DNA of 64,000 bases from Neorhizobium sp. UBA7851. Its GTDB lineage: Bacteria; Pseudomonadota; Alphaproteobacteria; Rhizobiales; Rhizobiaceae. The translations under genes were made by a program, and so were the position numbers. Location: contig DLSX01000130.1 in assembly GCA_002500765.1 (NCBI GenBank), positions 654-64,653 on the forward strand, read 5' to 3'. Below, one piece after another: positions 28,729 through 38,574 of the stretch; the stretch's first letter is position 1, and each line of letters opens with the position of its first letter. A model generated the notes under the pieces. That model did not search any database and was not told the DNA's origin. It was given only the letters and a program-made list of their open reading frames with translations.

Positions 28729-29292
28729 ATGGCTACCCGCGACCTCGTTCTTTCGGCGCTCTTTGCCGCCATCATTGTCGCCCTCGGTCTGGTTCCGCCG
28801 ATCATGCTGGGCTTCATTCCGGTTCCGATCACCGCCCAGTCTCTCGGCGTGATGCTGGCCGGTGTCGTGCTCGGCGCCAAGCGCGGTACGATTTCGGTCC
28901 TGCTGGTCCTCGTTCTCGCGGCCATCGGACTTCCGGTTCTGTCCGGCGGGCGCGGCGGTCTTGCCGTCTTCATGGCGCCGACCACCGGTTATCTGATCGG
29001 CTGGGTTCTGGCGGCGCTGACGACCGGCTATCTGTCGCAGCTTCTCGTCAGCCGCAGTCAGGCCGGCTTCGTGCAGACCGTCAACTTCTTCGTCGCCGCA
29101 CTCTTCGGTGGCGTCATCGTTCTTTATGTCTGCGGTATCAGCTACCTGGCGCTAGTCACCGGTCTCGGCTTTTCCAAGGCATTCATGGGCTCGCTGGCCT
29201 TCATTCCGGGCGACGTGCTGAAGGCTCTTATCGCAGCCCTCGCCGGACGTGCCGTCATGGTCGGTTATCCGCTGCTGCCGCAGCGCGCTTAG
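28729..29292 (+). CDS. bioY: Biotin transporter substrate-binding subunit BioY
   Basis: This 187-residue membrane protein has six hydrophobic segments. The conserved BioY motif GRGGLAVFMAPTTGYLIGW lies in the middle and FIPGDVLKALIA near the C-terminus. BioY binds biotin with high affinity, and BioMN drive transport. I prefer the ATG at 28729, with AAGGA 10 nt upstream and the first membrane helix starting at once, over a GTG at 28693 that overlaps bioN. Confidence 0.9.
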   Translation: MATRDLVLSALFAAIIVALGLVPPIMLGFIPVPITAQSLGVMLAGVVLGAKRGTISVLLVLVLAAIGLPVLSGGRGGLAVFMAPTTGYLIGWVLAALTTGYLSQLLVSRSQAGFVQTVNFFVAALFGGVIVLYVCGISYLALVTGLGFSKAFMGSLAFIPGDVLKALIAALAGRAVMVGYPLLPQRA

Positions 29293-29296
29293 AGCG

Positions 29297-29692
29297 TCAA
29301 TCGAGAAACGAATAAAGCCAGTCGCGCAATTCCTCCGGAAGCGCGACTGACGCATGGGCTTGATCGATCGCGACCCAGACCACCTCGACTTCGGCGACCG
29401 CCTCATCACCGCGCGTCATCCTGACGAGGAACCCTGCGGACTTGCCGCCGATCTTGCTGACGCCGACATGGGTGTGGACCACGTCGCCGATTTTGAGCGG
29501 CTCGTGGAATGTCGCCGAAACCTTGCCGGTAACGAAGGCCGGATCATCGGATTGAGCTTTCCGGCGTCGCCAGAAATCGGCGACCGCTTCCTCCGCGCGA
29601 TCGATATAAGTCGAGCGGAACATCTGTCCGTTCATGTCGATATCGCGAAAAGTGACGCGAAAATCCGACGCTTTGATCTTATCCTTGACCAC
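29297..29692 (-). CDS. Acyl-CoA thioesterase family protein (hotdog fold)
   Basis: This 131-residue protein shows the 4-hydroxybenzoyl-CoA thioesterase-like hotdog pattern: FRVTFRDIDMNGQMFRSTYIDRAEEA at the N-terminus (aspartate of the active site), followed by KIGDVVHTHVGVSKIGGKSAGFLVRM. It probably hydrolyses an acyl-CoA; the substrate is unknown. It converges on bioY with a 4-bp gap. The promoter faces the histone-deacetylase-like gene. Confidence 0.8.
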   Translation of the reverse strand: MVKDKIKASDFRVTFRDIDMNGQMFRSTYIDRAEEAVADFWRRRKAQSDDPAFVTGKVSATFHEPLKIGDVVHTHVGVSKIGGKSAGFLVRMTRGDEAVAEVEVVWVAIDQAHASVALPEELRDWLYSFLD

Positions 29693-29847
29693 ACCCGCCT
29701 CTGATTTCCAATTTACCTATCTGTTATTCTTTCCGCGCAAACCCGGATTGGGGCAAGTGCCGACGCTTGAAAAAATGCCATGGATGCGCCATGTCGTGAA
29801 CGAGATATTGACAGGCCGCCCGAGTGGCGGAACGCCGGGGTAGCCGA

Positions 29848-30780
29848 ATGACCACCCGACTCTACGAACACCAGATTTTTCTCGAACACCCCGTTCCCGA
29901 AGGACATCCCGAAAGGCCTGACCGGCTTCGTTCGCTGGCGATTGCGCTTCAGCATCCAAATTTTGCCGACCTGGCCCGCAAGGAGGCGCCCCAGGCGAAT
30001 GAAGATGCGGTTCTCCTGGCGCATCCGGAAGAGCATCTGCGCGCGGTGATGCGGGAAATTCCCGAAGAGGACACGATCCATCAGGTCGAGGCGGATACCT
30101 ATGTCGGGCCCAAGAGCCTGCAGGCAGCACTCACCGGTATCGGCGGAGCGATGGCGGCCGTCGACGACGTGATGACCGGCAAGGTGGACAATGCCTTCGT
30201 TGCGGCCCGGCCTCCCGGCCACCACGCCGAAAAATCGAAAGCGATGGGGTTCTGCCTGTTCAACAATGCGGCGATTGCCGCACGCCACGTACAGCAGACC
30301 TATGGGGTCGAGCGGGTTGCTATCGTCGACTGGGACGTGCATCACGGCAACGGCACCCAGGACATTTTCTGGGACGATCCGTCGGTTCTGTTCTGCTCCA
30401 CCCACCAGATGCCGCTCTATCCCGGCACCGGGGCGAAAAACGAGACGGGTGCGAAGAACACGGTGGTCAACGCGCCGCTTTCCCCCAATGACGGCAGCGA
30501 CCATTTCCGCGACGCATTCAAGGACCGGGTCTTGCCGAGGCTACATGACTTCCGGCCGGATTTCATCATCATCTCGGCAGGCTTCGATGCCCATCACCGC
30601 GATCCGCTGGCGCAGATCAACCTTGTCGGCGACGATTTCGACTGGGCAACCGGGCGGCTGATGGAAATTGCTGGGAAATACGCCAACAACCGGGTCGTCA
30701 GCCTGCTCGAGGGTGGTTATGATCTGGAAGGACTGGCAGAATCCGCCGGCATGCATATCGTGAGACTGATGAGAGGATGA
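29848..30780 (+). CDS. Histone deacetylase family protein (acetylpolyamine/acetoin-utilisation type)
   Basis: The 310-residue zinc hydrolase has the class II deacetylase-like core: the [17 protein letters not shown] motif near residue 135, the zinc-binding [16 protein letters not shown] near 170, and [16 protein letters not shown] near 245. All metal and active-site His/Asp residues are present. Bacterial members remove acetyl groups from polyamines, acetylated lysines or other small amides. I chose the ATG at 29848 where similarity begins. The stop lies just before xseB, so the two are probably cotranscribed. Confidence 0.88.
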   Translation: MTTRLYEHQIFLEHPVPEGHPERPDRLRSLAIALQHPNFADLARKEAPQANEDAVLLAHPEEHLRAVMREIPEEDTIHQVEADTYVGPKSLQAALTGIGGAMAAVDDVMTGKVDNAFVAARPPGHHAEKSKAMGFCLFNNAAIAARHVQQTYGVERVAIVDWDVHHGNGTQDIFWDDPSVLFCSTHQMPLYPGTGAKNETGAKNTVVNAPLSPNDGSDHFRDAFKDRVLPRLHDFRPDFIIISAGFDAHHRDPLAQINLVGDDFDWATGRLMEIAGKYANNRVVSLLEGGYDLEGLAESAGMHIVRLMRG

Positions 30781-30785
30781 AGGAC

Positions 30786-31040
30786 ATGACCGAAACCACC
30801 GATACGATCGATGTCACCGGTTATTCCTTCGAAAAGGCAGTTGCCGAGCTTGAGAGCATCGTTGCACGGCTGGAACGCGGCGACGTGGCTCTGGACGAAT
30901 CCATCGCCATTTACGAGCGCGGCGAAGCGCTGAAAAAGCATTGCGAAAAGCTGCTCAATGCGGCGGAGAACCGGATCGAAAAGATCCGCCTCGACCGCGC
31001 CGGCAAGATGCAGGGCGTGGAACCGCTCGACGGAGAATAA
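30786..31040 (+). CDS. xseB: Exodeoxyribonuclease VII small subunit
   Basis: The 84-residue protein has the XseB signature [22 protein letters not shown] followed by [19 protein letters not shown], two helices that pack against the large subunit XseA. The holoenzyme degrades single-stranded DNA. GAGAGG at 30771-30776 has good spacing to the ATG at 30786; an ATG at 30777 is directly next to that site and is less likely. xseA is not in this window. Confidence 0.92.
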   Translation: MTETTDTIDVTGYSFEKAVAELESIVARLERGDVALDESIAIYERGEALKKHCEKLLNAAENRIEKIRLDRAGKMQGVEPLDGE

Positions 31041-31127
31041 AACTCTTCTTTGGGCAGCGCCCGAAACGATCCTTCGGTTGCGGCGGGGCGTCACCTGCCG
31101 AAGCCAATGCGATGATGCAGGGTGTCC

Positions 31128-31940
31128 ATGAGCAAGAAGCCCAAGTTTCGAACCAAGCCGCCCTATCTGCGCAGCATTTCGATCAAAAGCACCTGGACGG
31201 ACTTCAGTTCCTATCCCTTCTCGCTTCCGCTCTTCAAAGACGGAGATTTTTCTCTTCGGTTCGATCACCCGATCACGATTATCGTGGGAGAGAACGGCGT
31301 GGGCAAATCCACGCTGCTGGAAGGCATCGCCGTGCTTGCCGGGTTCGATGACGCTGGCGACGGCAATGGTTATCGTCCGGTCGATCACTCGATGGCGATG
31401 GAAACACCCGGTGGTATCCTGTCCAAATGCCTTGTCGGAGGCTGGTTGCCGAAAGTGTCCGCCGGCTGGTTCTTCAAGGCGGAGACATTCTTCTCGGTCG
31501 CCCGCTATCTCGATCAGGCCGCCAAGGAGAGCAACGAGATGGGGCCGGATTTTCTATCCTACTCGCATGGCGAAGGATTTCTGCGTTTCTTCCACGAGCG
31601 GTGCCGACGGCGCGGCATCTTTATCTTCGACGAGCCGGAAGCCGCGCTTTCCCCAAGGCGGCAGATCGAACTGATGCGGATCTTGCGCGAGGCGGAAAAC
31701 GCCGGAGAAGCACAGTTCATCATCGCGACGCATTCACCGATGATCATGGCCTATCCTGGCGCGCGGCTGCTGCGGATGACGAAGAATGGGCTTGATGAGA
31801 CCGATTTCAGAGAGACCGACCACTTCTCGCTGATGAGGGAATTCGTTTCCGATCCCGAGACTTTCGTGACCGAGATGTTTCCTCCACCCGAAGATGATGA
31901 GCAGATGGATCTGTATTCGGGTGGCGACCGCCCCTATTGA
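31128..31940 (+). CDS. AAA family ATPase (ABC/SMC-like)
   Basis: This 270-residue soluble ATPase has Walker A GENGVGKSTLLEG near residue 55, Walker B IFIFDEPEAALSP near 165 and a switch His in IIATHSPMIMAYPGARLLRM near 205, the arrangement of SMC/RecF-type ABC ATPases. It carries no nuclease, membrane or DNA-binding domain and has no obvious partner gene next to it, so the role is unknown. Such small ATPases are widespread in proteobacteria. The ATG at 31128 is chosen over a GTG two codons upstream. Confidence 0.8.
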   Translation: MSKKPKFRTKPPYLRSISIKSTWTDFSSYPFSLPLFKDGDFSLRFDHPITIIVGENGVGKSTLLEGIAVLAGFDDAGDGNGYRPVDHSMAMETPGGILSKCLVGGWLPKVSAGWFFKAETFFSVARYLDQAAKESNEMGPDFLSYSHGEGFLRFFHERCRRRGIFIFDEPEAALSPRRQIELMRILREAENAGEAQFIIATHSPMIMAYPGARLLRMTKNGLDETDFRETDHFSLMREFVSDPETFVTEMFPPPEDDEQMDLYSGGDRPY

Positions 31941-32009
31941 GACCCGTATAACAGTTGTCCGCCCCGCTGCGACCACACTAGAATAGGCATCCAAGACGGA
32001 GACAACTCG

Positions 32010-32945
32010 ATGTCGTTTTTCCCCGGAACCGATCCCGCCGCAGGCGACGCCTTTGCCTGTGATGCAATCGAGAACCTGATCATTCCGCGCTCTTCCGATA
32101 TCGGCGGCTTTTCCGTGCGCCGGGCGCTGCCCAGCCGGCAGCGGCGATTAGTCGGGCCATTCATCTTTTTCGATCGCATGGGGCCGGCAATCCTGAAGCC
32201 TGACGAGGCGCTGGATGTGAAGCCGCATCCGCATATCGGGCTTTCCACGGTCACCTATCTGTTCGATGGCGAAATCAAACATCGCGACAGTCTGGGTACC
32301 GAACTCGTCATTCGCCCCGGCGATATCAACCTGATGACCGCCGGGCGCGGCATCGTGCATTCTGAGCGGACGCCGGAAAACCTGCGCGGCCATCCCTTGT
32401 CGATGTCCGGGCTGCAAACCTGGCTGGCGCTGCCGGACGAAAAGGAAGAGATGGATCCCGCCTTTGCCCATACCGGTAAAGAGGTCATGCCGGTGATCGA
32501 TTGGGACGGCGCAAGAGGCCGGGTGGTCATTGGAGCCTTCGAAGGCCTTGGCTCTCCGGTCGCGACTTTCACCGACACGCTCTATGTCGACCTGCAACTC
32601 GAGCCGGGCAAACGTTTTCCCTTTTCGGCGGGGCATGAGGAACGGGCGCTCTATATTCTTTCCGGCGAACTGGAAATCGCAGGCGACCGATTCGCACCGG
32701 ATCAGTTGCTGGTTTTCCGCGCCGGCGACGAGATCACCCTTCAGGCCGGACTTCTCGGCTGTCACGTCATGCTGTTCGGCGGCGCGGTGCTGAATTCGAA
32801 GCGTTATATCTGGTGGAACTTCGTTTCGTCCTCCAAGGAACGCATTGAAAAAGCCAAGGAAGAGTGGCGCACGGGCCGTTTCGACATCGTTCCGGGCGAC
32901 GAAGAGGAGTTCGTTCCTTTGCCCTCCCCCTTGCCCGCAAGCTAA
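32010..32945 (+). CDS. Pirin family protein
   Basis: The 311-residue protein is a two-domain cupin. The N-terminal cupin has the metal-binding cluster (HPHIGLSTVTYLFDGEIKHRD near residue 75 and the RGIVHSERTPE motif near 115), matching pirins. The C-terminal cupin (about 185-285) is the usual degenerate one. Bacterial pirins include quercetin dioxygenases and regulators of pyruvate metabolism; which applies cannot be told. It is a single gene with GGAGA before the ATG. Confidence 0.88.
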   Translation: MSFFPGTDPAAGDAFACDAIENLIIPRSSDIGGFSVRRALPSRQRRLVGPFIFFDRMGPAILKPDEALDVKPHPHIGLSTVTYLFDGEIKHRDSLGTELVIRPGDINLMTAGRGIVHSERTPENLRGHPLSMSGLQTWLALPDEKEEMDPAFAHTGKEVMPVIDWDGARGRVVIGAFEGLGSPVATFTDTLYVDLQLEPGKRFPFSAGHEERALYILSGELEIAGDRFAPDQLLVFRAGDEITLQAGLLGCHVMLFGGAVLNSKRYIWWNFVSSSKERIEKAKEEWRTGRFDIVPGDEEEFVPLPSPLPAS

Positions 32946-33051
32946 AATCGATTAGAAACCATTCCTTGTAAAACTTGAAAAAGTCCGTTTTCTGCTCATC
33001 TTTCGAGACATAGCGCCTTTAAAAGAAAACAAGAAGAGAAAGCCAGCCTCC

Positions 33052-34971
33052 GTGACTTCCCTGCCCGTGACGCCGCTGCTCGACACCGTCAAGCTTCCCG
33101 CCGATCTTAGAAAAGTCGATGATCGCGACCTGCCAAAGCTTGCCCGTGAAGTGCGCGACGAGATGATCGACGCGGTATCGAAGACGGGCGGCCATCTGGG
33201 TGCCGGCCTCGGCGTTGTCGAGCTGACGATCGCCATCCACAAGGTTTTCAATACACCCGACGACCGGCTGATCTTCGATGTCGGTCATCAGTGTTATCCG
33301 CACAAGATCCTGACCGGCCGCCGTGATCGCATCCGCACATTGCGGCAGGAGGATGGTCTTTCCGGCTTCACCCGCCGGGCGGAGAGCGAATACGACCCGT
33401 TTGGTGCCGCGCACTCGTCTACCTCGATTTCGGCCGGTCTCGGCATGGCCGTGGGCGCGGAACTTGCCGGCAAGAAGCGCAACGTCATCTCGGTCATCGG
33501 CGACGGCTCGATGTCGGCCGGCATGGCTTTCGAGGCGCTCAATAATGCCGGTGCGCTCGACGCACGGCTGATCGTTATCCTCAACGACAACGACATGTCG
33601 ATTGCGCCGCCGACTGGCGCGATGAGCGCCTATCTGGCGCGTCTCGCATCAGGCCGCGCCTATATGGGCGTGCGCGAAATGGGCAAGAAGCTGACCGGCT
33701 ATCTTGGCCGCTCCGTCGACCGGGCAATCACCCGCGCCGTCGAACATGCCCGCGGCTACGTGACCGGCGGCACGATGTTCGAGGAACTCGGCTTCTACCA
33801 CATCGGCCCGATCGACGGCCATTCCTTCGATCATCTCCTGCCCGTGTTGCGCAATGTGCGCGACAATGCGCATGGCCCGGTGCTGATCCATGTCGTGACC
33901 CAGAAGGGCAAGGGTTATCCGCCGGCGGAAGCTGCAGCCGACAAATATCATGGCGTCAACAAGTTCGACGTCATCACCGGCGCGCAGGCCAAAGCGAAAC
34001 CGAATGCGCCGTCCTATACGAGCGTCTTCGGTGACGCGCTGGTGCAGGAAGCGGGCTTTGACGACAAGATCGTTAGCATCACCGCCGCCATGCCGGATGG
34101 TACCGGTCTCGGCAAGATGCTTAAAGCTTATCCGTCCCGCACCTTCGATGTCGGCATTGCCGAACAGCATGCGGTGACGTTTGCGGCAGGTCTTGCAACC
34201 GAAGGCTTCAAGCCATTCTGCGCCATCTATTCCACCTTCCTGCAGCGCGGTTACGACCAGGTCGTGCATGACGTGGCGATCCAGGGGCTTCCCGTGCGTT
34301 TCCCGATCGACCGCGCCGGTTTCGTCGGTGCCGACGGCCCGACCCATGCGGGGTCGTTCGACACGACATTCCTCGCAACGCTGCCGAACATGGTGGTGAT
34401 GGCTGCCGCCGACGAGGCGGAGCTGAAACACATGGTGCGCACCGCCGTGGCTTACGACGACGGCCCGATCTCGTTCCGGTATCCGCGCGGCGAGGGCGTC
34501 GGCGTCGAATTGCCTGAACGCGGCGAGATTTTGCAGATCGGCAAGGGCCGTATCGTCAAGGAAGGCTCCAAGGTGGCGCTGCTCTCCTTCGGCACGCGCC
34601 TGAAGGACTGTCTGCTGGCTGCGGAAGATCTGGAAGCTGCCGGCCTTTCTACGACGGTTGCGGATGCCCGTTTCGCTAAGCCGCTCGACCATGACCTGAT
34701 CCGCCAGCTGGCCCGCCACCACGAGGTGCTGATCACCATCGAGGAAGGTGCCATCGGCGGTTTCGGCAGCCATGTGCTGCAGTTCCTCGCCACCGAAGGC
34801 TTGATCGACCACGGATTGAAGGTGCGTTCAATGGTTCTGCCGGATATTTGGATGGAACAGGCGAGCCCGGATGTCATGTATGCCAAGGCAGGCCTCGACC
34901 GCGCCGGCATCGTCAAGACGGTGTTCGGCGCGCTCGGCAAGACGATGATCGGCGTGGGGGCTGCGGGTTAG
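33052..34971 (+). CDS. dxs: 1-deoxy-D-xylulose-5-phosphate synthase
   Basis: The 639-residue thiamine-diphosphate enzyme condenses pyruvate and glyceraldehyde 3-phosphate in the first step of the MEP isoprenoid pathway. The thiamine-binding motif [18 protein letters not shown] lies near residue 150, [12 protein letters not shown] near the N-terminus, and the central Glu region [15 protein letters not shown] near 370. The start is GTG at 33052. The usual rhizobial neighbour tlyA is downstream, here separated by two genes on the other strand. Confidence 0.97.
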   Translation: MTSLPVTPLLDTVKLPADLRKVDDRDLPKLAREVRDEMIDAVSKTGGHLGAGLGVVELTIAIHKVFNTPDDRLIFDVGHQCYPHKILTGRRDRIRTLRQEDGLSGFTRRAESEYDPFGAAHSSTSISAGLGMAVGAELAGKKRNVISVIGDGSMSAGMAFEALNNAGALDARLIVILNDNDMSIAPPTGAMSAYLARLASGRAYMGVREMGKKLTGYLGRSVDRAITRAVEHARGYVTGGTMFEELGFYHIGPIDGHSFDHLLPVLRNVRDNAHGPVLIHVVTQKGKGYPPAEAAADKYHGVNKFDVITGAQAKAKPNAPSYTSVFGDALVQEAGFDDKIVSITAAMPDGTGLGKMLKAYPSRTFDVGIAEQHAVTFAAGLATEGFKPFCAIYSTFLQRGYDQVVHDVAIQGLPVRFPIDRAGFVGADGPTHAGSFDTTFLATLPNMVVMAAADEAELKHMVRTAVAYDDGPISFRYPRGEGVGVELPERGEILQIGKGRIVKEGSKVALLSFGTRLKDCLLAAEDLEAAGLSTTVADARFAKPLDHDLIRQLARHHEVLITIEEGAIGGFGSHVLQFLATEGLIDHGLKVRSMVLPDIWMEQASPDVMYAKAGLDRAGIVKTVFGALGKTMIGVGAAG

Positions 34972-34981
34972 AGCAACTCCT

Positions 34982-35569
34982 TCAATTACGCTGGCCTTGC
35001 ACCATCATGTCGAATTGCACGATATTGGAGTAAATCGGCGTACCGACATCCATGGCGTAATGCGACCGCAGTATTTTTCCGCTGACGGTAAAGCCGATCA
35101 TCCTGCCATTCCATGACGTCAGCTTCACGTCGAAGCTTTCAGATGCGCTATGCCCCTTGGCGGTCAGAGTGCCGCTGATGCGGGCACTGTCGGGACCGGT
35201 CTGCTCGACCCGATCTGAGCGGAACGTGATCGTGTCATAATGATCGGAATCGAAAACGGCACTGGAACGCAGGAACGCATCGACGCGCGCCTGACCGGTG
35301 CTGACGCTTTGCGGCTTCAGGTCGAAACTCACCATCGCATGGGCCAGATCACCGGCCTTGAGATTGAAACTGCCGGAAAATTTGCCAAAACCTCCCTTGA
35401 TACCGCCGCCGCCGACCTGATCGACGTGAAAGCGGATATCGGAGGCGCTGGTGATCGTGTAGCGCCCCGCGGCCTCCGTCAGGCTCGGGACATTTGCCGC
35501 CGCTACGACGAATGGCGGAAACGATGCGCAGAAAACGAATGCGGCCAGGATTGCGGCTCCTCGGATCAT
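34982..35569 (-). CDS. YceI family periplasmic protein
   Basis: The 195-residue protein has a signal peptide (hydrophobic core ILAAFVFCASFPPFVVAAA) and a YceI lipocalin-like domain. The domain starts with GRYTITSASDIRFHVDQVGGG, contains GGFGKFSGSFNLKAGD and ends with HYAMDVGTPIYSNIVQFDM. YceI proteins bind isoprenoid-like lipids in the periplasm. The start overlaps the stop of the upstream cytochrome b561 gene by 4 bp, so they form a two-gene operon, a common pairing in proteobacteria. Confidence 0.88.
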   Translation of the reverse strand: MIRGAAILAAFVFCASFPPFVVAAANVPSLTEAAGRYTITSASDIRFHVDQVGGGGIKGGFGKFSGSFNLKAGDLAHAMVSFDLKPQSVSTGQARVDAFLRSSAVFDSDHYDTITFRSDRVEQTGPDSARISGTLTAKGHSASESFDVKLTSWNGRMIGFTVSGKILRSHYAMDVGTPIYSNIVQFDMMVQGQRN

Positions 35570-36168
35570 GACACGTCACCTCCCTGACGGACCCTTGTTG
35601 CATCGATAGCGCGAGCGCCGAGCATGCGGATCAATACGGCGTCGCGCCTCCGGTAATGATGATAGAGCGCCGCGCTCGAATGGAGCGCCACAAGCGCAAG
35701 GGTGAGATAGGCAAGCACCGCATGCGCCGTCGTCCACCAGGCTTCTGCGGCATCGGATTTAGGGACCGGCAGATGCGGAACGACAAAGAGATCAAAAGCG
35801 AATGTCGGTATTTCCAGCGTCGAGACGGAAGCGATCATCCAGCCGGCAAACGGCACCATCAATGCCAGAAGTTGTAGCAGGTGATGCATTGCCCGCGCCG
35901 CCAGATGTTCCGGAAAGCTCATGCCCGTGATTGGTGTTACCCGGACGCGCAGGAGCGAATGGACAAAGCGTATCAGCGACACCAGCAGAGCCAGCATGCC
36001 GAATGACTTGTGCCACTGAAACAGCGAAAACTGCAGGGCCGGATCGATGGAACTGCGCGTCATGACGAAGCCCAGTGCAATCAATCCGAGGATCAGCAGG
36101 GCGACCAGCCAATGAAGCGTGATCGTCAGACAATCATATGAAGCAGGATCATCAGCATAACGGCGCAT
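35566..36168 (-). CDS. Cytochrome b561-type membrane protein
   Basis: This 200-residue protein has four hydrophobic helices, with His residues in positions fitting haem ligation (LTITLHWLVALLILG in helix 1, LFQWHKSFGMLALLVSL in helix 2, TAHAVLAYLTLALVALH in helix 4). It probably carries electrons between ubiquinol and a periplasmic acceptor such as the YceI partner. I chose the Met at 36168 just before the first helix; the frame extends to 36213 without similarity. Confidence 0.85.
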   Translation of the reverse strand: MRRYADDPASYDCLTITLHWLVALLILGLIALGFVMTRSSIDPALQFSLFQWHKSFGMLALLVSLIRFVHSLLRVRVTPITGMSFPEHLAARAMHHLLQLLALMVPFAGWMIASVSTLEIPTFAFDLFVVPHLPVPKSDAAEAWWTTAHAVLAYLTLALVALHSSAALYHHYRRRDAVLIRMLGARAIDATRVRQGGDVS

Positions 36169-36388
36169 GGTGTAATTCCGAAAGCCCGCCCCGACAGCTT
36201 GCACCCGATTCAAGGCCGCTTCAACTCACAACCTCTCACACCGCCTCAAAACCTGCGGAATGGTTGCAGATGTTCAGGCTGGATTTGTGTTGCCAAGCTG
36301 ACGGCGGAGGGATGAATTCCGTAGCCTGCAAGCCCGCGAGCTGCCCATTACTCTTGCCTTGCGGCACGGAAACCGCCAAGAGAGCCGC

Positions 36389-37144
36389 ATGAACCAACTT
36401 TCCTCATCCGTCCGCCTCGACCAGCTGCTGGTCACGCTTAATCTTTTCGACAGCCGCTCGCGGGCGCGCGACGCGATTGCGCGCGGCACGGTGAAGGTCG
36501 ACGGCAAGGTGGTGACCAAGCCTGCACAAACCGTCTCGGCAGACGCGAAGATCGCCGTCGATGATCCGGCGAGCACCTATGTCTCGCGCGCAGCGCTGAA
36601 ACTGATTGCGGCGCTCGATCACTTCGGCCTCGATCCCGAAGGCCTGACCTGCCTTGATGTCGGCGCTTCGACCGGGGGCTTTACCCAAGTTCTGCTGGAG
36701 CGTGGAGCAGAGCATGTGATCGCCGTCGATGTCGGCCATGACCAGATGCATGAGCGGTTGAGGGACGATGAACGGGTCACCAATATCGAGGGGCTCAACG
36801 CCCGCGAGATGACCACCGAAGACATCGACGACGAGCCGGTCGACTTCATCGTTTCCGACGTCTCGTTCATCTCGCTGAAGCTTGCGCTTCCCCCGGCGCT
36901 GGAACTGGCGGAACCGGGCAGTGCCTGTGTGCTGCTGGTGAAGCCGCAATTCGAGGCGGGCCGCGAGAATGTCGGCAAGGGCGGCTTGCTGAAACAGCCC
37001 GATACGGCGCCGGATGTGGCAGCCGAGCTGGAGCGCTGGCTGAAGGAAGACATGGGCTGGGAAAGCCTCGGCCTGATCCCCTCGCCGATTGCCGGCGGAG
37101 ACGGGAATATCGAATTCCTGCTTGGCGGAAGGAAGCCCTCATGA
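36389..37144 (+). CDS. tlyA: TlyA family rRNA (cytidine-2'-O)-methyltransferase
   Basis: The 251-residue protein has an N-terminal S4 RNA-binding domain (RLDQLLVTLNLFDSRSRARD) and a C-terminal FtsJ-like methyltransferase with the SAM motif LDVGASTGGFTQVLLERGA near residue 90. TlyA relatives 2'-O-methylate 16S and sometimes 23S rRNA; some are haemolysin-like only by old naming. I chose the ATG at 36389, where the S4 domain begins. The stop overlaps the next methyltransferase by 4 bp. Confidence 0.9.
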   Translation: MNQLSSSVRLDQLLVTLNLFDSRSRARDAIARGTVKVDGKVVTKPAQTVSADAKIAVDDPASTYVSRAALKLIAALDHFGLDPEGLTCLDVGASTGGFTQVLLERGAEHVIAVDVGHDQMHERLRDDERVTNIEGLNAREMTTEDIDDEPVDFIVSDVSFISLKLALPPALELAEPGSACVLLVKPQFEAGRENVGKGGLLKQPDTAPDVAAELERWLKEDMGWESLGLIPSPIAGGDGNIEFLLGGRKPS

Positions 37145-38385
37145 GCACGCTCACCGTCACCATCGAGCGGCTCGGCGCACAGGGCCACGGGGTTGCCGAA
37201 AGCGAATACGGGCCGGTCTATGTGCCTTACGCGCTGCCCGGAGAAACGCTGGCGATCGCCCGCAATGGCGATTACGGCACCGTCATGTCGACCTCCGATC
37301 CGTCGCCAGACCGGATCGAGCCGATCTGTCGGCATTTCAATCCCGACCGGGACAATTGCGGCGGCTGTTCGCTGCAGCATCTGGCGGCACCGGCTTACAA
37401 CGCCTTCAAGCGCGAGCTTGTCATCGATGCTCTGAAGGCGCGCGGGCTAACGCCGGACGTCGGCGAAACGATCGCCTGCCATCCCGGCGAACGGCGCCGT
37501 GCGGTGTTTTCGGTTCGCAAGACCGAAAAAGAACTGCTGCTCGGCTTCAACCGGGCGGAAACCAACCATATCGTGTCTATCGAGGAATGTCCCATCGCCT
37601 CGCCCGGCATCGTGGCGAGGCTTCCCGCGATCCGCACCGTGGCAGCATCGCTTGCACAGGGTTCGGAAACCTTCCGTCTCACCGTTTTGGAAACACTGTC
37701 CGGACTCGATCTGGCTGCCGAGGGCTTAAAGAAGCTCGACGACAAGCAGCGCCGTGCGGTGACCGAAGCGGTCCTTTCGCTGAAGGGTATCGCGCGGGTT
37801 TCCGTCAATGACGAGATCGTTCTCGAGCCGACGAAGCCGATCATCGAGTTCGGTGGCGTCAACGTCTCGCCGCCGCCCGGTGCCTTCACCCAGGCGACCA
37901 AGCCTGCGGAAGAGGCGATGGCGGAACTGGTGATGGGTCACCTCGGCAAGGCCAAGCGGGTGATCGACCTGTTTGCCGGTTCCGGCACGTTTACGCTCAG
38001 GATCGCCCGCAAGGCGAAAGTGCATGCCGTCGAGGGCGAGGAAAAGCCGCTCAAGGCGCTGGATCTTGCCGCGCGCAATACGCAAGGGCTGAAGCCGGTC
38101 ACCGTTGAGAAGCGCGACCTCTTCCGTCGCCCGATGACGGCGCAGGAGCTGAAGGTCTATGACGCGGCTGTTTTCGACCCGCCGCGCGCCGGTGCCGAAG
38201 TTCAGGTGAAGGAGCTTGTCCGCTCCGGGATCAAGACGGTCGTGGCCGTTTCCTGCAACCCGGCGACGCTTGCGCGAGACCTCAAGATTCTCGTCGATGC
38301 CGGCTATCGCATCAAGTCGGTGACGCCGATCGACCAGTTCCTGTGGTCGCCGCATGTGGAGGCCGTGGCGCTGCTTTCGCGCTAA
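37141..38385 (+). CDS. Class I SAM-dependent RNA methyltransferase (RumA/RlmD-like, Fe-S)
   Basis: The 414-residue protein has an N-terminal TRAM domain (LTVTIERLGAQGHGVAE) and a four-Cys iron-sulfur motif (CRHFNPDRDNCGGCS plus a later Cys in EECPIASPG). The C-terminal methyltransferase contains VIDLFAGSGTFTLRIA, FDPPRAGAE and the catalytic Cys in VVAVSCNPATLARD. These are the features of 5-methyluridine methyltransferases of 23S rRNA or tRNA. It is translationally coupled to tlyA, making a small rRNA-modification operon. Confidence 0.88.
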   Translation: MSTLTVTIERLGAQGHGVAESEYGPVYVPYALPGETLAIARNGDYGTVMSTSDPSPDRIEPICRHFNPDRDNCGGCSLQHLAAPAYNAFKRELVIDALKARGLTPDVGETIACHPGERRRAVFSVRKTEKELLLGFNRAETNHIVSIEECPIASPGIVARLPAIRTVAASLAQGSETFRLTVLETLSGLDLAAEGLKKLDDKQRRAVTEAVLSLKGIARVSVNDEIVLEPTKPIIEFGGVNVSPPPGAFTQATKPAEEAMAELVMGHLGKAKRVIDLFAGSGTFTLRIARKAKVHAVEGEEKPLKALDLAARNTQGLKPVTVEKRDLFRRPMTAQELKVYDAAVFDPPRAGAEVQVKELVRSGIKTVVAVSCNPATLARDLKILVDAGYRIKSVTPIDQFLWSPHVEAVALLSR

Positions 38386-38574
38386 ATCGGGGCAGTTTGC
38401 GCCCCAGTTCGAGCCAAGCTGCCTGCAAAGCGCCGAAGCGGTACACTTTCCGGTATCGCTTTCGGCAGGTTTAGCGGCGCTCCAATTTACCGAACATTAG
38501 GTCGAGCGCATATTTCGCCGCCTCGCAGCCTGAAGAAGCATATGACGTGCTTTGCTGCGATGGGAGGGGAAATC

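Noticed and set aside
29805..29847. GCCCGAGTGGCGGAA resembles the D-arm of tRNA-Ser/Leu
   Set aside because: No acceptor stem, anticodon arm or T-arm with GTTCGA follows; the resemblance is short and lies just before an ATG.
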